Shown here piece after piece: positions 25,702 to 33,905 of a stretch of 34,564 bases of DNA; position 1 is the first letter of the stretch, and each line of letters starts with the position of its first letter. A program made the position numbers and the translations under genes. The stretch comes from Limnobacter sp. CACIAM 66H1. GTDB taxonomy: Bacteria; Pseudomonadota; Gammaproteobacteria; Burkholderiales; Burkholderiaceae_B. Location of the stretch: NCBI RefSeq assembly GCF_001601825.1, contig NZ_LUJK01000033.1:1-34564 (forward strand). Direction: 5' to 3'. The notes beneath the pieces are model-generated. The model saw only the letters and a list, made by a program, of their open reading frames with translations. It was not told where the DNA came from and made no database searches.

Positions 25702-26646
25702 TTATTTGTGTTGTTGCCAAAATTCAGCGAACTCTAAGTGACGATATTTAGATAGGCTAAGCAGCAGCCTTGCAATTATTCGTTGAATGTATAACAGATC
25801 TTCTTTCCGGTTCCGTCCAAGTTGTGAGTATGACTTTCCATGATGCACCATTGGGTTTCGAACATCTTTGTAAAACTTAACGAAATTTTCTCTTGTATTT
25901 GCCTGAATTGAAGGGTCGTTAGAGAGCCATTTGCCAATTGCCGATTTGAACTCATTGGAGTTGCAATTTTCAGGCGTCAAAAGGCCATCTATTGCGAAAA
26001 TCAAATTCAATATTTTTTGATCATCCGAGAATGCGGTGAACGATTGCCCAAACACACGCAATAATCGCTTAAGACGAATGCCTAGAGAATTACTCTCATA
26101 CTGTTCTGTAACAATCGATTCGAAGTCTGAATGGCTAGGCGGTCTGTCCAGTTCAAGACCTAGACCCGGTACTAAGAGAGGACAATCAGGTTCCCTCGCG
26201 ATCAAACGTGTTTGCTCGTGGTTCTGAACCTTAACCGCTAGAAAGTTAAGGTCTGGAATATAGCCTGCCATCATCGGAGATGTTTGGGGAATATCCAGTC
26301 TGCAGTAATCAACTCTAATCAAGTCCATTACTGCTTCGCCTTTAAAAATAGATTCTTCCAGAATTCGCTCGTCATAGTCGCGGGAACTTACTTGCTCACC
26401 AGTCCAATTGATGTCGATGTCGAACTGTATATTCGTCACGGTTTCCAGATCTGATAGCCGCACTCCACTTACTGCGGTTATAACTTCCGAGAGATTTTTG
26501 CCGGAGAAAAGCGAATCAAAGTCAACCTCTTCTCGCGAAGATTCATTTTCATGCTCGTTCTTGGCTGGTACGAATGTGGTACCAGCAAACTCAAACTGTT
26601 CATAAATAAGCAGATTTGCTACAGGAAGTGTGACTTTAAATTGCAT
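25702..26646 (-). CDS. HEPN-domain protein (ApeA/abortive-infection-like)
   Basis: This 314-residue protein has a C-terminal helical domain (about 175-310) with KDVRNPMVHHGKS, an R-x4-H motif (Arg263, His268, with His269 adjacent). This is the catalytic signature of HEPN ribonucleases. The preceding helices include LNLIFAIDGLLTPE, common in HEPN proteins of the ApeA group. The N-terminal 170 residues are a mixed alpha/beta domain rich in acidic residues with no recognised family; it may sense the trigger. HEPN proteins often cut tRNA or mRNA during abortive infection. The gene is single on its transcript unless read through from the antitoxin gene 118 bases upstream on the same strand. Its ATG lacks an obvious Shine-Dalgarno sequence. 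Confidence 0.7.
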   Translation of the reverse strand: MQFKVTLPVANLLIYEQFEFAGTTFVPAKNEHENESSREEVDFDSLFSGKNLSEVITAVSGVRLSDLETVTNIQFDIDINWTGEQVSSRDYDERILEESIFKGEAVMDLIRVDYCRLDIPQTSPMMAGYIPDLNFLAVKVQNHEQTRLIAREPDCPLLVPGLGLELDRPPSHSDFESIVTEQYESNSLGIRLKRLLRVFGQSFTAFSDDQKILNLIFAIDGLLTPENCNSNEFKSAIGKWLSNDPSIQANTRENFVKFYKDVRNPMVHHGKSYSQLGRNRKEDLLYIQRIIARLLLSLSKYRHLEFAEFWQQHK

Positions 26647-26764
26647 AGGAGATTCGTGTGGTTTGTGATCATGAAAAATAATCTACATTAAATAAAGTGA
26701 GTTTGTTGACTATTTAAAGCACAAAACCACAAATTGGAGCACATTGGACAGGTTGATTAGTTGG

Positions 26765-27241
26765 TTATTGATAAATGCCATAACGAATGGCGGATAGTAG
26801 ATTGGATACCACCTCCTGGCCCACCACGGTATCAAAGTAATCTGCAGGAAGATGGCCACCCAAGGAGTCATTGGGACCAAATGCCCAAGTTCCGAGCCAC
26901 TCGGCGGCATCAAACCCTTCAGGATCGCCGCACTCTTCAACAATATTTTGTACTTGTCCTATTAACAAGTGAATTCCAATAATCTGATTAGACAGGCTTT
27001 TTTTCTGACTGGGCGAGCCTCTGGACTTGATTGAGTAGGCCAAAGAAAGAGAGATGCCGAGACTTTGGGACAAGTTAGCCAAGCTGACTCCCATGGCTTG
27101 AGCAGTTTCATAAAAATACCCAGCAGGGATTCCAGCTCTGATCAACCCAACCCGCTCTACTAGAGTGGTTTTGTAGACAGAACTTATGTAGTTGGCAAAG
27201 TTATCTTTTTGAGGCGATGAACTCGACAATTTTGACTCCAC
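26765..27241 (-). CDS. Xre/MbcA/ParS-family antitoxin, without its toxin gene
   Basis: This 158-residue protein has a GTG start with AAGGA 7 bases upstream. The N-terminal helical region contains a helix-turn-helix of the Xre-like type (AQAMGVSLANLSQSLGISLSLAYSIKS). The C-terminus is the DUF2384/MbcA-ParS toxin-binding domain: GFDAAEWLGTWAFGPNDSLGGHLPADYFD, then GQEVVSNLLSAIRYGIYQ (quoted in parts: FGPNDSLGGHLP, LLSAIRYGIY). Antitoxins of this family normally sit directly upstream of a RES-domain toxin that degrades NAD. No RES gene follows; the next same-strand gene encodes the HEPN protein. It is the gene nearest the right end of the element. It could be a solitary regulator, an anti-addiction module, or paired with the HEPN protein. 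Confidence 0.8.
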   Translation of the reverse strand: MESKLSSSSPQKDNFANYISSVYKTTLVERVGLIRAGIPAGYFYETAQAMGVSLANLSQSLGISLSLAYSIKSRGSPSQKKSLSNQIIGIHLLIGQVQNIVEECGDPEGFDAAEWLGTWAFGPNDSLGGHLPADYFDTVVGQEVVSNLLSAIRYGIYQ

Positions 27242-27343
27242 AAATTTCCTTAGACTTATTGGTTAATGTATCCCAGGCACTTGAAAAAACACAGCGATTG
27301 AGCCGCTACGGTGAGCTGCATCAGTTTTGACATGGTCAATACG

Positions 27344-27404
27344 AGTCGCAGGGTAGAAGGTCGCATATTTAAATGTGTAGTCGCATCTTCAACTAGAAAT
27401 AACA
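27344..27404. repeat. Right transposon end with TnsB-binding-type repeats
   Basis: Read inward from 27404 the end begins TGTTATTTCTAGTT, matching the left end in 11 of the first 14 positions or better. TGCGAC(T/C) repeats, in inverse orientation on the plus strand, lie at 27344-27350, 27359-27365 (TGCGACC) and 27379-27385. The outermost repeat is at the same distance from the tip as on the left. The spacing is closer here than on the left, the asymmetry typical of Tn7-like ends. Confidence 0.88.
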
Positions 27405-27409
27405 TCCGC
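27405..27409. repeat. Target site duplication, right copy (TCCGC)
   Basis: Second copy of the 5-bp duplication, immediately outside the right terminal repeat. I recall ACCGC as the duplication of AbaR elements in Acinetobacter comM, which would differ by one base and suggests the same codon region is targeted. Confidence 0.95.
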
Positions 27410-28271
27410 CGCCGATCAATGCAGCCATGGTGCTGCTAGGGTGTGGGTTTCTAAAAGGGCGCTGCGGGCTCAGCATGTCGCTTTCGCCTTTCAGGCTTCG
27501 AATGGCCGAGATCTCCAGCGAGTCTTCAAAAGGCAAAGGTGGCATCAGGCTGCCAACGCGCTGCGCCAGCATCGACTTTCCACTGCCCGGTGGGCCCACC
27601 AGGCGAATGTGGTGTTGACCCGCCGTGGCGGTCAGTAAGGCATGTTTGGCGGTTTGGTGACCAATCACTTCGGCCATGTCCAGTGGGTTGGTCGTGCTCG
27701 AATGGTTTGATGCCAGGTGTGATTGTTGTTCCAGTGGCTGGCCATGCCCCACCAGATGCGCAGCCGCTTCAAACAAATTGCCGGCGCCGAATACTGCAAG
27801 GTCGGGCACAGTGGCTGCAAGCCTGGCTGGCGCTTTGGGCATCATCAGCTTGATCGTGCGCTGGCGTATGCGGGCCTCCTTTCGAGCAGCAACTGCCAGG
27901 GCAAAAGGACTGCGTACGCCAGTCAGTGCACCTGACAATGACAGTTCTCCAGCGAACAACCAGTCAGAAAGATCGGCTTTGGCCAATTGGCCCGAAGCAC
28001 TGGCGATGCCCAATGCGACTGCAAGATCAAATGCCGCACTGCCCTTGGGAAGGTCAGCCGGCGCGAGGTTGACTGTAATTCGCTGAGAGGGAAACTCGAA
28101 TCCGCTGTTGAGCAAGGCCGATCGTACTCGTTCTTTGGATTCACGGATTTCGGTATCGGGCAGACCGACCAGCGCGAAGGAAGGCAAGCCGGCTGACAAA
28201 TGAACCTCAATTTGAACCGCGACAGGGCGAACGCCCACAAAGGTAAGACTGTGAAGGGTGGCTAGAGGCAT
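27405..28271 (-). pseudogene. comM: comM, 5' fragment cut off by the transposon
   Basis: This is the N-terminal part of ComM with the correct start (MPLATLHSLTFVGV, ATG 28271). It includes the ChlI-like N-terminal domain (GLPSFALVGLPDTEIRESKERVRSAL in parts) and Walker A VGPPGSGKSMLAQR, and ends at RPFRNPH and AALIGGG. The insertion adds three codons from the transposon tip (Cys, Tyr, Phe), then a TAG at 27393-27395. The product would keep Walker A but lose Walker B and the C-terminal domain, so helicase activity should be lost. The gene order ubiK-comM is common in betaproteobacteria, consistent with vertical host DNA here. Confidence 0.93.
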
Positions 28272-28379
28272 GGTGCGGACAACAGTCAAACCCCGAGGAT
28301 TATCCCCACGCCGCTTCTTTTTGCAAATGAGTGCTTCGGTTGGCGTCACCCGGTGGACGACGCGTGACAGAGGGCTCGA

Positions 28380-28610
28380 TCAGGTTCGTTTCTCGAGCTC
28401 AGCCACGCGCAATTCGAGTGCATGCACCTTTTCGCGCAGCCGGTTAAGCACTTCCTTTTGGATTTCAAAATCTTCAAGGCACACAAACTCCATGTCTTGC
28501 AAACCTTGGCGAATCAGCTGTGTGACTGGATTTTCCATGTTTTGAAGGCCTTTTGCGTTGAGCAATTCGCCTACTTTGGCCGTGATGGCATCGAAAGGAT
28601 TGTTCGCCAA
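28380..28610 (-). CDS. ubiK: UbiK-family ubiquinone biosynthesis accessory factor
   Basis: This 76-residue protein of the BMFP/YqiC family assists the Ubi enzyme complex with its lipid partner in ubiquinone synthesis. The N-terminus FDAITAKVGELLNAKG is amphipathic. The centre DMEFVCLEDFEIQKEVLNRLREKVHALE is the family coiled-coil pattern, and the C-terminus AELEKR completes the trimeric coil. The start codon is TTG at 28610. It precedes comM on the same strand with a gap of about 108 bases, and is divergent from the nitrogen-regulated porin-glnK-amtB group. Confidence 0.85.
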   Translation of the reverse strand: MANNPFDAITAKVGELLNAKGLQNMENPVTQLIRQGLQDMEFVCLEDFEIQKEVLNRLREKVHALELRVAELEKRT

Positions 28611-28651
28611 TGTTTACCCCGAAAGAGTTTTATCGCGTCGCACCAAAACAG

Positions 28652-28668
28652 TGCACCAAATTGGTGCT
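28652..28668. promoter_or_regulatory. NtrC binding site
   Basis: TGCACC-N5-GGTGCT is one base from the perfect NtrC dyad TGCACC-N5-GGTGCA. Its centre lies about 118 bases upstream of the transcription start predicted from the sigma-54 promoter at 28750, the usual enhancer distance. A weaker GCACC-N6-GTGCA overlap lies just upstream (28640-28655). Confidence 0.75.
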
Positions 28669-28749
28669 GCGGCGAAAAATTCAAAAAATTGAATCCCTAT
28701 TGTGCCCGAAAAAGGGGGATTTATCGTGAAATTACCGACGAGTTCATGG

Positions 28750-28766
28750 TTGGCACACTTCTCGCT
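28750..28766 (+). promoter_or_regulatory. Sigma-54 promoter of the porin-glnK-amtB group
   Basis: TTGGCAC-N5-TCGCT has GG and GC separated by exactly 10 bases, as in -24/-12 promoters; it differs from the consensus TTGCA/T at one conserved position of the -12 element. Transcription would start near 28778, giving a leader of about 44 bases before the porin ATG. Together with the NtrC site it points to induction under nitrogen limitation. Confidence 0.65.
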
Positions 28767-28821
28767 AATAGACCCTTGCCAAAAAAACTTTACGGCATTC
28801 ATCTATTTTTAGGAGAGTGAG

Positions 28822-29607
28822 ATGAAAAAATTAGTACTGGTCGCTGCAATCGCCGCAACTACTTTTGGGGCTGTTTCAACTGCACAAGCTGAAGTCACTA
28901 CTACAGCAAACGCCAACTTGGCTACCGATTACAAATTCCGCGGTATTTCCCAAACCAACGGTGGCCCGGCTTTCCAGGGTGGCTTTGACGCCGCTTTCAG
29001 CAACGGTTTCTACGTGGGTAACTGGAACTCGAACGTAAACTTCCCAGGCGTTGGTTCTGGTCTGAGCTCTGGAAGTGCTGGTTTGGAAATGGACTTCTAC
29101 GGCGGCTACGCAGGTTCATTGGCTAATGGTATTGGCTATGACGTTGGTGCCTTGTACTACTTCTATGAAGGTGTACCAATTGCTGCTGGAGCCCCCGAGC
29201 TGGACACTCTGGAGATCTACGGTAAGGTGTCTTATGCAGGTGCCTATGCCAAACTCTCTTACGCTGTAACTGAAGATTACTTCGGCGTCGCTGCAGCAAA
29301 TGGCAGCATTGACCAAAGTGGTTCCACTTACCTGGATCTGGGTTACACCTTGGCGTTGTCAGATGCTTTGTCCTTGACCGCTCACTATGGTCTGACTAGC
29401 TATGACAAGGATGTTGCCAACAACCGTCTTGGTACCGGCACTGTTGATTCTTATGCTGATTACAGCTTGGCCGCCACCTACGCGATCAGCCCCAAGTACT
29501 CGGTAACTGCTGCGTATATTGACGTTGATGATGACGGTGTTGATTTCTTCAACAACGAACAAATCACTGATGGTTCTTTGGTAGTGACTTTCAGCGCCAA
29601 GTTCTAA
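28822..29607 (+). CDS. TorF-family putative outer-membrane porin
   Basis: This 261-residue outer-membrane beta-barrel belongs to the TorF/Gcw_chp family (TIGR02001). A signal peptide (MKKLVLVAAIAATTFGAVSTAQA) is cut near residue 23. The family start TANANLATDYKFRGISQTNGGPAFQGG is clear, followed by alternating amphipathic strands (FYVGNWNSNVNF, YGGYAGSLANGIGYDVG) and a terminal Phe (VVTFSAKF) for barrel assembly. The substrate is unknown. The position before glnK and amtB and the NtrC/sigma-54 signals suggest uptake of a nitrogen source. A ribosome binding site AGGAG precedes the ATG. A terminator follows, so glnK-amtB may be reached by read-through or by a separate promoter. Confidence 0.85.
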   Translation: MKKLVLVAAIAATTFGAVSTAQAEVTTTANANLATDYKFRGISQTNGGPAFQGGFDAAFSNGFYVGNWNSNVNFPGVGSGLSSGSAGLEMDFYGGYAGSLANGIGYDVGALYYFYEGVPIAAGAPELDTLEIYGKVSYAGAYAKLSYAVTEDYFGVAAANGSIDQSGSTYLDLGYTLALSDALSLTAHYGLTSYDKDVANNRLGTGTVDSYADYSLAATYAISPKYSVTAAYIDVDDDGVDFFNNEQITDGSLVVTFSAKF

Positions 29608-29618
29608 ATTGAATCCAG

Positions 29619-30017
<399 letters not shown>

Positions 30018-30038
30018 CCAGAGAGAAGTGAGGAAATC

Positions 30039-31493
30039 ATGAGAAAACTTCTGACTGTCTGGCTTGCGGCCGCAGCACTGGGTTTCAGTGTTGCCAGTCC
30101 CGGTGTATTTGCTCAGGAAACCCCTGTAGCGCCTGCCACCGAAGCCACCGAAACAATGGCTGCTCCCGTCGAGGCAGCTCCTGCCGAAGCGCCTGCCGCT
30201 GAAGCTCCCATGGCCGCAGAAGCTGCTCCCGCAGAAGAAGCTGCCCCAGCTGTTGAACAAACAGTGAACAAAGGCGATATCACCTGGATGATGGTCGCGA
30301 CTATTTTGGTTATCTTCATGACCATTCCTGGCTTGGCATTGTTCTACGGCGGCTTGGTCCGCGCAAAGAACATGTTGTCTGTGCTGATGCAGGTAATGTC
30401 CGTGTTCTGTCTGATCGTGGTGTTGTGGGCTGTATACGGCTACAGCTTGACTTTCGGCGGTGGTGACAACCCGTTCGTGGGCAACTTCAGCAAACTGTTC
30501 TTGAGCGGCGTGACACCTGACTCCCTGTCAGCCACGTTCACTGAAGGCGTGATGATCCCTGAATTCATTTTCATCGCATTCCAGTCCACATTCGCGGCCA
30601 TTACCTGTGCCCTGATCGTGGGTGCATTCGCCGAGCGCATCAAGTTTTCTGCAGTGTTGCTGTTCTGTGCAATCTGGTTCACTTTCAGCTACGTGCCAAT
30701 CGCTCACATGGTGTGGGACGCTGCTGGTTTCATCTTCGCAGATGGCGCAATCGACTTCGCTGGCGGTACAGTGGTTCACATCAACGCTGCAGTTGCAGGT
30801 TTGGTGGGTGCTTACATGATCGGCAAGCGTGTTGGTTACGGCAAGGAAGCCATGACTCCACACAGCCTGACATTGACCATGGTTGGTGCATCCATGCTGT
30901 GGGTGGGTTGGTTCGGTTTCAACGCTGGTTCCAACCTGGAAGCCAACGGTGGTGCAACATTGGCCTTCATCAACACATTGTTGGCAACTGCTGCCGCAAC
31001 ACTGAGCTGGGCCGCTGCTGAAGCACTGCTGAAAGGCAAGGCGTCCATGCTGGGTGCCGCTTCCGGTGCAGTGGGTGGTTTGGTTGCGATCACACCAGCC
31101 TGCGGCACAATCGGCCCAATGGGAGCTCTGATCCTTGGCTTGATGGCTGGCCCAATCTGTCTGTGGGGCGTGACTGGTCTTAAGAAGATGTTGGGTGCAG
31201 ACGATGCACTGGACGTGTTCGGTGTACACGGCGTAGGCGGTATCTTGGGCGCCTTGATGGTAGGTGTGTTGTCTGCACCTAGCCTGGGCGGCACCATGGG
31301 TGACGACTTCGTAATCGCTTCCCAGTTGGCAGTGCAGGCCAAGGGCGTGGTGATCACTATCGTTTGGTCTGGTATCGTGGCTGCAATCTCCTTCAAGCTG
31401 GTAGACCTCATCGTTGGCCTGCGTGTGTCTGAAGATGCAGAGCGCGAAGGTCTGGACATCACCTCTCACGGTGAAACAGCCTACAGCAAGTAA
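30039..31493 (+). CDS. amtB: Ammonium transporter AmtB
   Basis: AmtB is a trimeric ammonium channel of the inner membrane. It has 484 residues, longer than the E. coli protein because a signal peptide (cut near residue 25) is followed by an Ala/Pro/Glu-rich spacer (about 27-72) before the first core helix. That spacer is seen in many betaproteobacterial forms. Core segments include PGLALFYGGLVRAKNMLS, the twin pore histidines in VVHINAAVAG and FGVHGVGGILG, and WVGWFGFNAGS. It is cotranscribed with glnK, whose product gates it, and should be under NtrC control through the upstream promoter. Confidence 0.97.
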   Translation: MRKLLTVWLAAAALGFSVASPGVFAQETPVAPATEATETMAAPVEAAPAEAPAAEAPMAAEAAPAEEAAPAVEQTVNKGDITWMMVATILVIFMTIPGLALFYGGLVRAKNMLSVLMQVMSVFCLIVVLWAVYGYSLTFGGGDNPFVGNFSKLFLSGVTPDSLSATFTEGVMIPEFIFIAFQSTFAAITCALIVGAFAERIKFSAVLLFCAIWFTFSYVPIAHMVWDAAGFIFADGAIDFAGGTVVHINAAVAGLVGAYMIGKRVGYGKEAMTPHSLTLTMVGASMLWVGWFGFNAGSNLEANGGATLAFINTLLATAAATLSWAAAEALLKGKASMLGAASGAVGGLVAITPACGTIGPMGALILGLMAGPICLWGVTGLKKMLGADDALDVFGVHGVGGILGALMVGVLSAPSLGGTMGDDFVIASQLAVQAKGVVITIVWSGIVAAISFKLVDLIVGLRVSEDAEREGLDITSHGETAYSK

Positions 31494-31545
31494 ATACACT
31501 CTCCACTTAGGTGGAATCCTTCAGCCCGGGGTAAAGGGCTGATTC

Positions 31546-31570
31546 AAAGGCACCTTCGGGTGCCTTTTTT
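31546..31570 (+). terminator. Rho-independent terminator after amtB
   Basis: GGCACC-TTCG-GGTGCC followed by six T residues is a classical terminator with a stable tetraloop. Two further small stems precede it (CCAC-TTAG-GTGG at 31503 and TCAGCCC/GGGCTGA at 31521-31542). Confidence 0.92.
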
Positions 31571-31656
31571 GCTTCACCCCCCGATTTTCCCTCCTCAATG
31601 TGGCGGTGCAGCGTTTTGGATTACACTTGGCGAAGTGTCTTACCCAGAGAATGTTG

Positions 31657-32946
31657 ATGGTTCCACATCTTGTAACTGCTTTAACCGGTCCACTGTTGGA
31701 TCTTGAAAAACGAATGCTCGACAAGACCACTGAAATTGAGCGGTGGTTTCGCATGGCCTGGAATGAGAACACGCCGCCTTTTTACAGTTCAGTGGATGTG
31801 CGCAATGCAGGTTTCAAGCTTGCGCCTGTTGACACCAACCTGTTTCCTGGCGGTTTCAACAATCTCGCCCCCGACATGATGCCGCTGGCCATTCAGGCCG
31901 CCGTGAGTGCCATTGACAAAATTTGTCCGGAAGCGCGCAGCATGGTGCTGGTACCAGAGAACCACACCCGCAATACCTTTTACCTCACCAATGTGGCCCG
32001 CTTGGCTGCCATTTTGAAGCAAACCGGTCTGGATATTCGTCTGGGTTCCGTGTCGCCCGACATCACCGAACCGACCCGTTTTGATTTGCCGGATGGTCAG
32101 CACATTGTGCTGGAACCGCTCAAGCGCTACGGTAGCCGGGTTGGTGTTGATGGATTGGAGCCATGTGCGGTGTTGTTGAACAACGATCTTTCCGCAGGTG
32201 TTCCTCCAATTCTGCAAGGCATTAAAGACCAAATCCTGTTGCCCCCTTTGCATGCTGGTTGGGCCACCCGCCGCAAGAGTACGCACTTCAAAGCCTATGA
32301 TTCAGTCGTTGAGGCTTTTTCTGAAATGCTGGAAATTGATCCCTGGTTGATCAACCCGTATTTCACGCACCGCAATCAGTTGAATTTTCAGGAGCGCGTG
32401 GGTGAAGAGGCCCTGGCGCAGGCTGTCGATGAGGTGCTTGCCAAAACACGCATCAAATACGCTGAATACGGCATAGACGAGCAGCCTTATGTGGTGGTCA
32501 AGGCTGATGCAGGCACCTACGGCATGGGCATCATGACTGTAAAGGACGCCTCGGAAGTGGTTGGCCTGAATCGCAAGCAGCGCAACAAAATGTCGGTGAT
32601 CAAAGAGGGCCTGCAGGTGTCCGACGTGATTATTCAAGAAGGTGTGCACACCTTCGAGAGCATTGAAGACGCCGTGGCCGAGCCTGTGGTTTACATGATC
32701 GACCGCTATGTGGTGGGCGGTTTTTACCGAGTGCACACGGGCCGTGGCCGCGATGAAAACCTGAATGCACCTGGCATGCACTTTGTGCCTTTGGCATTTG
32801 AAACGCCATGTAACACACCCGACTGCAGTGATCGCCCCGACGCCGCGATGAACCGTTTCTATGCTTATGGCGTAATCGGCCGTTTGGCCGCATTGGCTGC
32901 TTCGCAAGAGCTGGAGGCTACAGCAGGTATGGAGTTGGCCGCATGA
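31657..32946 (+). CDS. gshA: Glutamate-cysteine ligase (proteobacterial type 3)
   Basis: This enzyme makes gamma-glutamylcysteine from glutamate, cysteine and ATP, the first step of glutathione synthesis. It has about 429 residues from the ATG at 31657, which has AGAGA 6 bases upstream; ATG 31651 is an alternative. It belongs to the TIGR02049 family, unrelated in sequence to E. coli GshA. Family segments are VPHLVTALTGPLLDLEK, SSVDVRNAGFKLAPVDTNLFPGGFNNL (parts) and VVKADAGTYGMGIM, an ATP-binding loop. GRGRDENLNAPGMHF is near the end. Its stop overlaps the gshB start as ATGA. Confidence 0.93.
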   Translation: MVPHLVTALTGPLLDLEKRMLDKTTEIERWFRMAWNENTPPFYSSVDVRNAGFKLAPVDTNLFPGGFNNLAPDMMPLAIQAAVSAIDKICPEARSMVLVPENHTRNTFYLTNVARLAAILKQTGLDIRLGSVSPDITEPTRFDLPDGQHIVLEPLKRYGSRVGVDGLEPCAVLLNNDLSAGVPPILQGIKDQILLPPLHAGWATRRKSTHFKAYDSVVEAFSEMLEIDPWLINPYFTHRNQLNFQERVGEEALAQAVDEVLAKTRIKYAEYGIDEQPYVVVKADAGTYGMGIMTVKDASEVVGLNRKQRNKMSVIKEGLQVSDVIIQEGVHTFESIEDAVAEPVVYMIDRYVVGGFYRVHTGRGRDENLNAPGMHFVPLAFETPCNTPDCSDRPDAAMNRFYAYGVIGRLAALAASQELEATAGMELAA

Positions 32947-33905
32947 GCAGTCGGAGTTTTGTGTGCGTCATTGATCCGCTCACCAGCCTGAATCCGAAAA
33001 AAGATTCCTCCATCGCCATGATGGAATCGGCGCAATCGCGTGGCTGGAAAGTGGGCGTGATCGAGGATGGAGGCATGCATTGGGCGACTGGTGTTGGTGT
33101 TCGCGCCCAGGTGGTGTGGATTGCAATTGACCGGGCCAGCAAGCCTTGGTATTCCGAGGTGGGTCGTGAAGAGGTTGCATTGAAAGACCTTGATGCCATC
33201 ATCATGCGCAAAGACCCACCGTTCGATGCCGAGTTTGTGACCGCTACCTGGCTTCTTGAACAGGGCGAGCGTGAGGGTGCGCGAGTGTTCAATAGTCCGC
33301 GGGCCATTCGTGATCACAACGAAAAATTCACCATTGCCCAGTTTGAACAATTTGTAGTGCCTACCCTGGTTTCGCGCAACGCAGCCCAGCTTCGCGGTTT
33401 TCTGGAACAACATCCTGATGCCATTGCCAAACCTCTGGATGGCATGGGCGGCACGTCAATTTTTCGCATGAAGAAAGGCGATCAAAACGTGGGCGTAATA
33501 CTGGAAACCCTGACCGACTATGGCCGCAAAACCGCCATGATTCAGCGCTATATTCCCGACATTGTGGACGGCGACAAACGTGTGTTACTCATCAATGGCG
33601 AGCCGGTACCTTATTGTCTGGCACGATTACCCAAAGAGGGTGAGCACCGAGGTAACTTGGCTGCGGGGGGCACAGGCAGGGCGCAGCCCTTGAGTGAAAG
33701 CGACTGGCACATTGCCCGCACATTGGCACCCGAATTGAAAAAGCGAGGGCTATTGCTGGTGGGACTGGACATCATCGGGCAGAACCTCACCGAGGTGAAT
33801 GTCACAAGCCCCACCTGCTTTCGCGAGATCATGGATCAAACCGGATTTCCCGTGGCAGACACTTTCGTGCAAGCCGTTGAAACAGCCTTGCAGGAGAAGC
33901 ACTGA
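32943..33905 (+). CDS. gshB: Glutathione synthetase
   Basis: GshB is the ATP-grasp enzyme that joins glycine to gamma-glutamylcysteine. It has 320 residues, the usual length. The N-terminal domain has VCVIDPLTSLNPKKDSSIAMM and MRKDPPFDAEF. The ATP-grasp part shows AKPLDGMGGTSIFR, MIQRYIPDIVDGDKRVLLINGEP (in parts) and LDIIGQNLTEVNVTSPT with the metal-binding Asn. It is coupled to gshA by an ATGA overlap and to the EIIA gene by TGATG. The order gshA-gshB-EIIA-HPr is conserved in betaproteobacteria. Confidence 0.97.
   Translation: MSSRSFVCVIDPLTSLNPKKDSSIAMMESAQSRGWKVGVIEDGGMHWATGVGVRAQVVWIAIDRASKPWYSEVGREEVALKDLDAIIMRKDPPFDAEFVTATWLLEQGEREGARVFNSPRAIRDHNEKFTIAQFEQFVVPTLVSRNAAQLRGFLEQHPDAIAKPLDGMGGTSIFRMKKGDQNVGVILETLTDYGRKTAMIQRYIPDIVDGDKRVLLINGEPVPYCLARLPKEGEHRGNLAAGGTGRAQPLSESDWHIARTLAPELKKRGLLLVGLDIIGQNLTEVNVTSPTCFREIMDQTGFPVADTFVQAVETALQEKH

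Larger units (their letters stand above)
8967..27404. mobile_element. Tn7-like transposon inserted in comM (Tn6022/AbaR-like)
   Basis: The element is 18,438 bp. It carries the full core tnsA, tnsB, tnsC and tniQ at the left end reading inward, plus a zinc-ribbon gene. The termini are inverted: TGTTAATTCTA on the left and TGTTATTTCTA read inward from the right, with a matching TGCGACT at the same distance (20 bases in) from each tip. A perfect 5-bp duplication flanks it. The core gene order and the comM target agree with what I recall of Tn6022 and the AbaR islands of Acinetobacter. Cargo (15259-27241) is mainly genes of anti-phage or toxin-antitoxin type. By eye the element is more A+T-rich than the flanks. 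With TnsA present, cut-and-paste movement is expected. Confidence 0.95.

Noticed and set aside
8967-27404. CRISPR-associated transposon
   Set aside because: No cas genes and no direct-repeat/spacer array are seen; the only repeats are the short terminal TGCGACT copies.
30528-31499. Long minus-strand ORF (323 codons) across amtB
   Set aside because: It is a shadow of the amtB codon pattern, rich in His, Cys and Gln with no family character.
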